A stretch of DNA of 42,035 nucleotides from positions 31,987 to 74,021 of the forward strand of contig JACQXM010000004.1 in NCBI GenBank assembly GCA_016208685.1. The letters are read 5' to 3'. Each line of letters opens with the position of its first letter. Positions within the stretch are counted from its first letter, which is position 1. Source of the DNA: Planctomycetota bacterium. Its GTDB lineage: Bacteria > Planctomycetota > Phycisphaerae > UBA1845. The position numbers were made by a program, and so were the translations under genes. The notes beneath the pieces were generated by a model, which saw only the letters and a list, made by a program, of their open reading frames with translations, did not search any database and was not told the DNA's origin. This document shows, piece after piece, positions 34,657-42,035 of this stretch.

Positions 34657-35652
34657 TCACTCGCCGAGCAGCCACGCCGACAGTCTGAAGTACAGGTAGA
34701 GCGTAGCCACGTCGGCGGTCGCCAGCACGATGGGACCCGCGGCGATGCGCGGGTCCCCGCGCAGCGCCCGAACCACCGTCGGCCACAGCACGCCGAACAG
34801 GCAGGAGGTGATCATCGCCAGTGCGATGCTCAGCCCCACGGCGCCGGCCACGACGGGCTTGCCCTTCCACCCCTGGATCACCAGCGCCACCACCAGCCCG
34901 CAACCCGCGCCCAGCAGAGCCGCCGTCGCCAGCTCCTGCCGCAGCACCTGCCCCACGGCCGCCCACGCCGGCCTGCCCTGGTGCAGCCACTGCAGTGTGA
35001 GGGTCGTAGACTGCATGCTCACGCTCTCGGAAAGGGCCAGGACCACGGGAATAAAAAGTGCCAGGATAATGGCACTGTCCAGGAACACCTCATAACGCGC
35101 CGCCAGCACGGCGCAGGCCAGCCCCCCGCCGATGTTGCACAGCAGCCAGGGAAAACGGTTGCGAAAGCCCCGCCAGGTGGAGCGCTCGCGCCGCCGCGCC
35201 AGGTGCACGCCGAGGAGCTGAAACACGTCCTCCCGGGTGTGGCGGGCGGCCACGTCGAACATCTCGGTGGTGAACAGGTCGACATCCACCACCCCCAGCA
35301 GGCGGTTCTCGTCGTCCACCACGGGGAAGGCCAGGAAGCGGTATTGCAGGAAGAACTCGCAGGCGACGAGCACGGTGGCGGTGTGCGGAATCGCGGCCAC
35401 TCGATCCACCATGATGGAAGCCACGGTTGCCTCGGGCGGGCTGACCAGCAGTCGCCGCGTGGGCACCACGCCCACGAGCTTGCCCGACTCATCCACGGCG
35501 TAGAAGTAGACCGGTCGTTGGCCCACGTCGCGGGCGCGAAGCGACGCCAGTGAGTCGCCCACTGAGGCGTCGGCGCGCAGGGTGATGCAGTCGCGCCGCA
35601 GGTGGCCGACAATCGGTTCATCGAGGATGTGGCTCGATCGTCCGCGGCTCAT
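34657..35652 (-). CDS. MgtE-like divalent-cation transporter without the N-terminal domain
   Basis: 331 residues from ATG 35652; the longer frame to 35721 lacks support. Two CBS domains come first (about 15-140: LVGVVPTRRLLV, FPVVDDENRLLGVVDVD), then five hydrophobic helices of the MgtE channel domain. MgtE imports Mg2+, gated by Mg2+ binding to its N and CBS domains. The helical N domain of standard MgtE (about 450 residues) is missing. The pore region reads FIPVVLALSESVSMQSTTLTL instead of the usual PxxxGxxGNxGxQS pattern, with Ser-Glu-Ser for Gly-Gly-Asn, so transport specificity may differ. Confidence 0.8.
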   Translation of the reverse strand: MSRGRSSHILDEPIVGHLRRDCITLRADASVGDSLASLRARDVGQRPVYFYAVDESGKLVGVVPTRRLLVSPPEATVASIMVDRVAAIPHTATVLVACEFFLQYRFLAFPVVDDENRLLGVVDVDLFTTEMFDVAARHTREDVFQLLGVHLARRRERSTWRGFRNRFPWLLCNIGGGLACAVLAARYEVFLDSAIILALFIPVVLALSESVSMQSTTLTLQWLHQGRPAWAAVGQVLRQELATAALLGAGCGLVVALVIQGWKGKPVVAGAVGLSIALAMITSCLFGVLWPTVVRALRGDPRIAAGPIVLATADVATLYLYFRLSAWLLGE

Positions 35653-35882
35653 GGGCGGATTGTATCGCCCCACGGTCGCCGATACTCGCCCGGCTATCGG
35701 ACCACGCCGGCCGGTGCACATAACGTACGCTGTGAGTGACGGCGGGCGTATCGGATCGTCTGCGTACGCGCCCCTTCGCGCGGCGGCGGCGCCGTCCAGG
35801 AAACAAACGGATGGAGGACGCGGGGCGTACGGCGATCGCGGCCTGACGCACTCGGCGTCGGTCTGGCGGGAGTAACTGCGAC

Positions 35883-36509
35883 ATGCGGCAGGTGATGTCT
35901 ACCGACTCAGACCGCTTCGAGCTGCGCTCCACGATCACCGCGGAGTCAGTGTGGGTCGCGGTCTGCTTCCTGGCGGTGACGGGCGTGTTTGTGTCGCCGC
36001 TGGCAGGCTACACGGACCTCTCGGGGTCGGCGCGCACGGCGGTGGCCGTCGCCGCCGCGCTGCCCGCCCTGTACCTATTCACCTGGCGGCGGGGCACGAT
36101 CGTGGATCGCGCCGCCGGGACGGTTCAGACCTGGTGTGGCGTGCTGGCGCCCATGTTCCGGCGCGTCACCAGCGTGGAGCCGGAGGCCGTGATGTTGGAG
36201 CGGGCCGTCATCGACGACACCAACCCGTTGTTCGTCGAGGTCATTAGCCTGACGCGCCGTAGCGCCCCGCCGGTCTATGTCGGCCGGATGTCGAACGTCA
36301 CGCGGGCTCATGCCGTCGCCGAGAATCTGGCGCAGTTCTTCGGCATCCCCCTGCTGGACCGCACGGAGGAGATTGAATACCGCATGTCGGTCTTCGGCGT
36401 TGCCCGTTGGAACCCGGATCGCCCGCGCAGTCGGTGGTACGCTCGGGTCCGGCCCGACGGCCGGTTCGAGTTCCGCGACCGGAGCCGTTCGGCCCCGTTC
36501 GAGACGTAA
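35883..36509 (+). CDS. Membrane protein of unknown function
   Basis: 208 residues. Two hydrophobic segments near the N-terminus (VWVAVCFLAVTGVFVSPLAG and TAVAVAAALPALYLF) are followed by a soluble domain of strand-like segments (GTIVDRAAGTVQTW, FVEVISLTRRSAPPVYVG) that recalls PH-like membrane-anchored proteins. I do not recognise a family. GGGAG lies 9 bases before ATG 35883; ATG 35895 is an alternative. Single gene, between the mgtE-like gene (divergent) and folE. Confidence 0.65.
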   Translation: MRQVMSTDSDRFELRSTITAESVWVAVCFLAVTGVFVSPLAGYTDLSGSARTAVAVAAALPALYLFTWRRGTIVDRAAGTVQTWCGVLAPMFRRVTSVEPEAVMLERAVIDDTNPLFVEVISLTRRSAPPVYVGRMSNVTRAHAVAENLAQFFGIPLLDRTEEIEYRMSVFGVARWNPDRPRSRWYARVRPDGRFEFRDRSRSAPFET

Positions 36510-36720
36510 CCGTGTCCCACAACGCGGACGCGGCGCATCAATGCTGGTCCGTGGTTCCCGCGCCGCCCGGCGGGGTCGCGTGACACCCGCCGGTGATCCC
36601 GGGCGCCAAGCACGGCTTGGCCTGGGCCCAATCCACCCCGCAACGGCCGCCGCTTGACCCTTGCTGCACAGCACACTATACACCCTTGGCCGCTGACTCT
36701 GCGTGGGCGTGGCGCGAACC

Positions 36721-37275
36721 ATGGACCGAGAGCGAATTGAACGAGCCGTTCGCGAGATCCTCCTGGCCGTCGGGGAGGACCCCGACCGGGAGGGGCTTCG
36801 CCACACGCCGCGCCGGGTGGCGCGCATGTACGAAGAGCTCTTCAACGGGCTCACCAAGGATCCCGCCGAGCATCTCCGCACGGCGTTTACCGAATCTTAC
36901 GACGAGCTGGTGGTGCTCCGCGATATTCCGTTTCATTCGATCTGCGAGCATCACCTCATGCCCTTCGAGGGTGTGGCCCACGTTGCCTACCTGCCCGATG
37001 GACAGGTGGTCGGTATTTCCAAGCTCGCCCGCGTCGTGGATGAGTTCGCGCATCGCCCGCAGGTGCAGGAGCGGCTGACGTCGCAGATCGCCAACCTGTT
37101 GATGGAGACACTCAAGGCCAAGGGGGTGGCCGTCGTCATCCGCGCCACGCATACCTGCATGACCTGCCGCGGCATTAAGAAGGCCGGGAGCCTGATGGTC
37201 ACTTCGGCCATCCGCGGGCTCTGTCGCAGCGACGCCCGCACACGCAGCGAAGTGATGTCGCTGCTGCACAGTTAG
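36721..37275 (+). CDS. folE: GTP cyclohydrolase I
   Basis: Converts GTP to 7,8-dihydroneopterin triphosphate, the entry to tetrahydrofolate (and, via QueD, to queuosine). 184 residues, matching the short bacterial form. Zinc-site residues Cys75 and His78 (FHSICEHHLMPF) and Cys146 (THTCMTCRGI) are present, as are DEFAHRPQVQERLT and GSLMVTSAIRG. ATG 36721 begins the conserved helix MDRERIERAVREIL; a GTG at 36703 would add six residues with no sign of conservation. Confidence 0.95.
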   Translation: MDRERIERAVREILLAVGEDPDREGLRHTPRRVARMYEELFNGLTKDPAEHLRTAFTESYDELVVLRDIPFHSICEHHLMPFEGVAHVAYLPDGQVVGISKLARVVDEFAHRPQVQERLTSQIANLLMETLKAKGVAVVIRATHTCMTCRGIKKAGSLMVTSAIRGLCRSDARTRSEVMSLLHS

Positions 37276-37595
37276 ACCCTCGATCTCGCCCGGGCCCGTT
37301 GGCTCTCCCGCACCCGCAGGACCCTGTGCAGGGTCCTGAAGAATCGCCGGAGGTTGGTCCCCGCCTACGCCATGGCGCCCCGTCGAGGTGCTGTTTGGCG
37401 CGTTGGGAAGCGAATCGTGCCGCTGTTTGAGGGCTGCACGCCGGCACGCCGCGGCGTCCGACCGCCGCATTTGCATTTGGCGTCCGACCGTGCTAGGTTG
37501 TGAGCTTCATAGCGACTCGCGTACGAGCGCGGGGCGACAGCGTTTCGGCCGCCACGGACGGCGGGCCGGGTGGGCACAGGGAGGTACCCCAGCGC
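37276..37595. other. Intergenic region between folE and smc with a palindrome
   Basis: 320 bp. CAGGACCC-TGTGCA-GGGTCCTG (37317-37338) is a perfect 8-bp stem (10 bp if the loop pairs) 42 bp after the folE stop. It may be a factor-dependent or weak terminator, since no T-run follows. The smc ribosome site GGAGGT is at 37580-37585. Confidence 0.5.
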
Positions 37596-40500
37596 ATGTT
37601 CCTCAAACGCATCACCGTCAGCGGGTTCAAGAGTTTCTGCGACCGCGTGGACTTCGACTTCGGGCCGGGGGTGACGTGCATCGTCGGGCCCAACGGCTGC
37701 GGCAAGAGCAACGTCGTCGATGCCTTCAAGTGGGTGCTGGGGGAGCAGTCCGCGCGCTCCCTCCGCGGCCGACAGATGATGGACATGATCTTCAACGGCT
37801 CCTCCACGCGGAAAAGCAGCAGCGTCGCCCAGGTGGACCTGCTCTTCGACAACGCCGACCGCGCCCTGCCGCTGGATCAGGAGGAGATCACCGTTTCGCG
37901 CAAGCTCTATCGCTCCGGCGAAAGCGAATACCTGCTCAACCAGCAGGGGGCGCGCCTCAAGGACATCCGCGAGCTCTTCCTCGATACGGGCGTGGGCGTG
38001 GACGCGTATTCCGTCATCGAACAGGGGCGGGTGGACAGTCTGCTGCAGAGCAACCCGCTGGACCGGCGAGTGATCTTCGAAGAGGCCGCCGGCATCAGCC
38101 GCTACAAAGTCCGCCGCCGCGAAGCGGAGCGCAAGCTCGAACGCACGCAGCAGAACCTGCTGCGCGTCGCGGACGTCATCGACGAACTGGAGAAACGGCT
38201 GCGCAGCGTCAAGCTCCAGGCGGGCAAGGCGCGGAGCTACAGGGAATACGAGGCGCGGCTTAACGAACTGCGCTCCAGCTTCGCCATGGCCGAATACCAT
38301 CGGTTCACCGGTGAAATCGAGCGCGTTACGCGCGAGGTCGATGCGCGCACCGACCGGGTGACCGAGCTGCGGACGCTGATCGACCGGCAGGAGGCGGAGA
38401 ACGTCCAAGTGACCATCCGTCTCGACCGCCTGGCGGAGGAGATCGGCACCGCCGACAACCATCTGGTGGAAGCCAAGTCGCAGTATGCCGCCTGCGAGGA
38501 GCGCATACAGGCCGCCCGCCGCCGTGCAGAGGAGCAGGCGGCCCTGCTCCAGCGCGCCGCGGAACGCTCCCGTGCCGACCAGTCGCGCCGCGAGGAATCG
38601 CTGCGCGAGCTTGCGTCGGTGCGCGATTCCGCCGCCGAGCTGCACCGGCAGATGCAGGACCGGCATGCCCGCATCGACGGCCTTAACGAACAGGACCGCG
38701 CCCTGGCGCGGGACCTCACCGCGGCACAGGCGACGCTCGAGGACGAAAAGGCGGGCATCATCGACTTAGTCCGCCGCAGTGCCCAGACGCACAACGAGAT
38801 CATCCGCCTCAACACGCACCGCGAGTCGCTGGTAGATCAGAAGGGCCGGCTGGAGCAGCGCGACGCGGTCATCAGCGCCGAGCTGGAGCTCCAGCTCCGG
38901 CAGAAGGCCCAACTCGAACATCGCCTGCGCGAGGTGGACGAACTGATTGCCGTGGAAACGCGCCGCCTGGAGGAGAAGAAGGCGGAGGCCGCCCGCGTCA
39001 GTTGCCTGCGGCAGCAGCTTGTCGACGAGCTCGCCGGCGCCAAGGAACGGCGCAGCGCCCTGCAAAGCCGCCGCGAGCTGCTTGCCGACCTGGAACGCAA
39101 AATGGAGGGCGTGGGCGCCGGCGTGCGCATGCTGCTCGACCGCCAACGGCGGGAGAACCCGCCGGCGGAGCTTGCGTGCCTCGCGGGGCTGGTCGCCGAC
39201 ATCTGCGAAACCGACATTGCCCACGCGGCGATCGTCGAGGCGGCGCTGGGCGAGTGGGAGCAGTGTCTGGTGGTCACCGATGGCCGTGCCTTCCTGCGCT
39301 ACCTGGCGACTCTGGACGGGGAACTTCCGGGAAGGCTAACGGTGCTGTGCGCCGACCGGCTGCCCCCCATCGTGAACGAGCGGGAGTTCAGCGACCGTCC
39401 GGGCGTGGTAGGCCGGGCGGTGGACCTGGTGCGCGTGCCGGAGGCCTTCACCCATCTGGCGCGGCATCTTCTGGGGCGCACCATCGTCACCGAGACCCTG
39501 GAGGATGCCCTGGCGCTGGCGCGGGATGAGGTGTCGGGCCATCGCTTTGTCACGCTGGGCGGTGCTCTGGTGGAGCCGGACGGAAGGGTGAGTGTCGGCC
39601 CGCCGGACTCCGACGCGGGACTTATTTCCCGCAAGAGCGAGCTGCGGGATATCGACGTGCAGCTTTCCCTTCTGGTAGATCAGATCGAAGTTCTGGCGGA
39701 CCAGCTTAACCGCACGCACGCCGAGGCGGAGCACCTGGAGGGCGTGCAGCAGGAACTGCGTACGGCGATCTATGAATCCAACACGGCGCGGGTGGAGGCG
39801 GTGGCGGCCTTGCAGGGCATCACCGACGCCGTGGATCGCCTCACTTCGGAGCGGCCGCTGATCGCCGGAGAGGCGGCACTGCTCGAACACCAGATCAACG
39901 AGGTGCTGGAGAAGGCCGAGGCCGGCGGACGGTCGCTGGAAGAGCTGGATCGCGAGAATCGCGAGCGCGAGGCCAAGGTCGAAGCGCACCAGCAACGCAT
40001 CGACGCCGTGGTGCTCGCCCGCCGGCAAGTGCAGGAGCAACAGACCGAAGCGCGGGTGGCCGCCGGGCAGTTGGCGGAAAAGCGGGCGGCGGCCGTCGAG
40101 CGCGTCAGCGCCATCGAACGCGCCTTGCGCGAGCTCGACGAAGCGCTCGCTGCCGCGGAACGAGACCGGGAGCAGTACCAGGCGCGCATCGCGGACGCGG
40201 AGCAGACAGTGGCCTCGGGTATCGAGCGGCTGGCGCTGCTGGCGGGGAAGATCGCCGAACTGGATGCCGCGGCGGGCCGGCTGCGACACGAGCGTGACAC
40301 CCTGCGGCTGGACATGGACGCGCGAAGCCAGGCCATCCGCAACGCCCGCGGCGAACTCTCCGGCGTGGAGGGGCAACTGCACGAGCAGCAGATGGCGCTG
40401 GCGGAAACGAGGGTGCGGCGCGACGAGCTCACCGCTCGCGTGCGCGAGGAGATGGCGATCGATCTGGCGGAGCGCTATGCCCACTACCAGCATGCGGAGC

Positions 40501-41165
40501 AGGATTGGACCGCCGTCGAGGCGGAGATCATCGAGCTGCGCGGCAAGATGGACCGCCTGGGCAACGTCAACCTGGACGCCATTACGGAACTGGAAGAGCT
40601 GGAGCAGCGGCACCGCTTCCTGACCGGTCAGCGCGACGACCTGGCGGAGGCCCAGCGGCAGCTCCAGCAGCTTATCGACCGGCTCAATCAGGAATCGCGC
40701 GACCGGTTCCTCTCCTCCTTCGAGCAGATCCGCGACCATTTCCGCGCCATGTTCCGCAAGCTCTTCGGCGGCGGTCGGGCGGACATTCTGCTGGAGAACC
40801 CCGAGAACCCCCTGGAGTGCGGCATCGAGATCGTGGCTCAGCCCCCGGGCAAGGACCTGCAGGTCATCTCCCTGATGTCCGGCGGCGAGAAGTCCATGAC
40901 CGCCATCGCCCTGCTCATGAGCATCTTCCAGAGCCGTCCCGCCCCCTTCGCCATCATGGACGAGGTGGACGCAGCGCTGGACGAGGCCAACAACGACCGC
41001 TTCAACCGCATCGTCAAGGAATTCGCCGCGCAGTCGCAGTTCATCATCATCACCCACTCGCGCTGGACCATGAACATCGGCGACCGGCTCTACGGCATCA
41101 CCATGCAGGAGCCCGGCGTTTCCACCCGCGTGGGCGTGCAGCTCGACCAGGCGGCGGTGGCGTAG
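37596..41165 (+). CDS. smc: Chromosome segregation ATPase SMC
   Basis: SMC forms the dimeric ATPase of condensin that organises and segregates the chromosome with ScpA/ScpB. 1189 residues, usual length. Seen: N-terminal head with Walker A GPNGCGKSN (31-39) and FNGSSTRK; a long heptad-rich coiled coil; a hinge at about 520-680 (LACLAGLVADICETDIAHAA to VGPPDSDAGLISRKSELRDI, cited in parts); a second coiled coil; and the C-terminal head with signature LMSGGEKSMTAIALL (about 1094) and Walker B PFAIMDEVDAALDEANN. GGAGGT lies 10 bases before ATG 37596. ScpA/ScpB are not in the window. Confidence 0.97.
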   Translation: MFLKRITVSGFKSFCDRVDFDFGPGVTCIVGPNGCGKSNVVDAFKWVLGEQSARSLRGRQMMDMIFNGSSTRKSSSVAQVDLLFDNADRALPLDQEEITVSRKLYRSGESEYLLNQQGARLKDIRELFLDTGVGVDAYSVIEQGRVDSLLQSNPLDRRVIFEEAAGISRYKVRRREAERKLERTQQNLLRVADVIDELEKRLRSVKLQAGKARSYREYEARLNELRSSFAMAEYHRFTGEIERVTREVDARTDRVTELRTLIDRQEAENVQVTIRLDRLAEEIGTADNHLVEAKSQYAACEERIQAARRRAEEQAALLQRAAERSRADQSRREESLRELASVRDSAAELHRQMQDRHARIDGLNEQDRALARDLTAAQATLEDEKAGIIDLVRRSAQTHNEIIRLNTHRESLVDQKGRLEQRDAVISAELELQLRQKAQLEHRLREVDELIAVETRRLEEKKAEAARVSCLRQQLVDELAGAKERRSALQSRRELLADLERKMEGVGAGVRMLLDRQRRENPPAELACLAGLVADICETDIAHAAIVEAALGEWEQCLVVTDGRAFLRYLATLDGELPGRLTVLCADRLPPIVNEREFSDRPGVVGRAVDLVRVPEAFTHLARHLLGRTIVTETLEDALALARDEVSGHRFVTLGGALVEPDGRVSVGPPDSDAGLISRKSELRDIDVQLSLLVDQIEVLADQLNRTHAEAEHLEGVQQELRTAIYESNTARVEAVAALQGITDAVDRLTSERPLIAGEAALLEHQINEVLEKAEAGGRSLEELDRENREREAKVEAHQQRIDAVVLARRQVQEQQTEARVAAGQLAEKRAAAVERVSAIERALRELDEALAAAERDREQYQARIADAEQTVASGIERLALLAGKIAELDAAAGRLRHERDTLRLDMDARSQAIRNARGELSGVEGQLHEQQMALAETRVRRDELTARVREEMAIDLAERYAHYQHAEQDWTAVEAEIIELRGKMDRLGNVNLDAITELEELEQRHRFLTGQRDDLAEAQRQLQQLIDRLNQESRDRFLSSFEQIRDHFRAMFRKLFGGGRADILLENPENPLECGIEIVAQPPGKDLQVISLMSGGEKSMTAIALLMSIFQSRPAPFAIMDEVDAALDEANNDRFNRIVKEFAAQSQFIIITHSRWTMNIGDRLYGITMQEPGVSTRVGVQLDQAAVA

Positions 41166-42035
41166 CCGAACGCTCCGCGAATGAAGCAATGATGAATGCG
41201 GAATGCGGAAACCGAGCCGTCCCGATGAAATCGGGATGAGCGAACGGGCCTTCGCCGCAGGGGAACGGCTGGCGCGCTATCTGTACCGCGAGTGCCAACG
41301 AGCGGTCCGTCAGCCCCGGGATCGGCGGGGTGGCACCTTCGACGGGTGGCCCGACGATCATCGCTCCGTCGCGGACGTTGCCCGCTCCCTTACGCTCGCG
41401 GCTCTGTTCCTGCATTCCGCATTCCTCATTTCGCATTCGCCGGGTGACCCATCGCTTCAGCGGTGGGGGAGCCGATTCGCAAACCGATTGACGAGCGTCG
41501 ATGGTCGATCGGCGCGTGGCCGACGGACCGATGATATGCCCGCGGCACTCATGCGCAGCCTGACTCTTCAGCGCAATCCTCCTTCGCGTACTCTGTGTCC
41601 TTCGTGGTAATGGCTTTCACCACGAAGGGCACGAAGGCCACGAAGTCGGCTGGCGGGTGGCCCATCGCTTTAGCGGTGGGGCAGGCGATTTGCAAACCGA
41701 TTGTCGATCGGCGATGGTCGATCGGCGTGTGGCCGACGGACCGATGATATGCCCGCGGCACTCATGCGCAGCCTCACTCCTCAGTGCCGCCCTCCTTCGT
41801 GTATTCTGTGTCCTTCGTGGTAATGGCTTTCACCACGAAGGGCACGAAGGCCACGAAGATGGCTGACCTTCCGGTCAGTGGCCCAGTGCATCAGTGGCGC
41901 AGTGGGTGGTCGACCGCTTCAGCGGTGGGGGAGCCGAGCGCTTCGCGAATGAAGAATGGTGAATGCGGAATGCGGAAGGAATAGCGGGTTTCGAATCGTG
42001 AAACGAAATCCGCCGCGCGGCGTACAGAGCCGCGA
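41166..42035. other. Repeat-rich intergenic end of the window
   Basis: 870 bp without a convincing gene. Contents: two 204-bp tandem copies (41442-41858), a partial third unit near 41904-41937, and two copies of a CGAATGAAG...GAATGCGGAATGCGG run (41166-41211, 41933-41979). Confidence 0.6.
41442..41858. repeat. Tandem 204-bp repeats
   Basis: 41442-41645 and 41655-41858 are both 204 bp long and align without net gaps, offset 213 bp. Each begins with a CCCATCGC-TT(C/T)A-GCGGTGGG hairpin, continues through GATGGTCGATCGGCG and GCCGACGGACCGATGATATG, and ends in CACCACGAAGGGCACGAAGG-CCACGAAG, a motif type I associate with intergenic repeats of planctomycetes and related phyla. The hairpin part occurs a third time near 41904-41937. 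Confidence 0.85.

Noticed and set aside
37317..37338. Perfect palindrome after folE as an intrinsic terminator
   Set aside because: The stem is good but no T-run follows on either strand, so I record it only as a palindrome.
39336..41189. 617-codon frame antisense to smc
   Set aside because: smc has complete ATPase motifs; the antisense product is Leu/His-rich mirror sequence of the coiled coil.

Overview
The window is GC-rich bacterial DNA with housekeeping genes on both strands. It is most likely from a planctomycete (Planctomycetota, possibly a Phycisphaerae-like lineage). Support for this: a giant secreted protein built of DCN-x-NG-x-PDECD repeats plus FG-GAP and Asp-box propellers, a UvrC without the C-terminal HhH region, a very long multi-PDZ site-2 protease, and intergenic regions full of short REP-like hairpins. 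This placement comes from gene content by eye, not from a database search.

Layout. (1) 1-7359 (-): one uninterrupted reading frame of at least 2453 codons. It holds a signal peptide, an Asp-box domain, then alternating FG-GAP blocks and Cys/Asp-rich repeat blocks, and runs off the left edge. (2) 8031-11342 (+): uvrC, an orphan lipoprotein gene, and a second, frameshifted copy of the uvrC 3' end, so the lipoprotein gene sits between direct repeats. (3) 11387-14328 (-): a tightly coupled operon of two methyltransferases and a GT4-type glycosyltransferase. (4) 15087-18307 (+): a two-zinc-ribbon protein, then a LysM lipoprotein and recG behind a near-consensus promoter. (5) 18449-22743: a Nudix hydrolase (-) divergent from dxr and rseP (+), which overlap. 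(6) 22790-27381 (-): a thiolase, a long 3-hydroxyacyl-CoA dehydrogenase and murJ. (7) 27641-28592: a 7Fe-type ferredoxin, tRNA-Asp(GTC), and a 49-codon gene (-) with its own ribosome site and terminator. (8) 28593-29833: a repeat-rich gene-free stretch with REP-like hairpins and a 119-bp inverted-repeat element. (9) 29834-32688: a small lipoprotein (-) divergent from typA (+). (10) 32726-34589 (+): an AAA ATPase overlapping a DUF4276/TOPRIM-like gene, the best candidate here for a defence-type system. (11) 34657-41165: an MgtE-like transporter (-), a membrane protein, folE and smc (+). (12) 41166-42035: tandem and dispersed intergenic repeats.

How the genes fit together: recG, uvrC and smc serve DNA repair and chromosome maintenance. 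dxr (isoprenoid precursors), murJ (lipid II export) and rseP (envelope proteolysis) serve the envelope. The thiolase and hydroxyacyl-CoA dehydrogenase are consecutive beta-oxidation steps. The glycosyltransferase/methyltransferase operon probably builds a surface glycan. The most interesting accessory features are the repeat-expanding giant surface protein, the ATPase/DUF4276 pair, the uvrC-flanked insertion, and a mobile-looking element in the loop of a REP-like hairpin.
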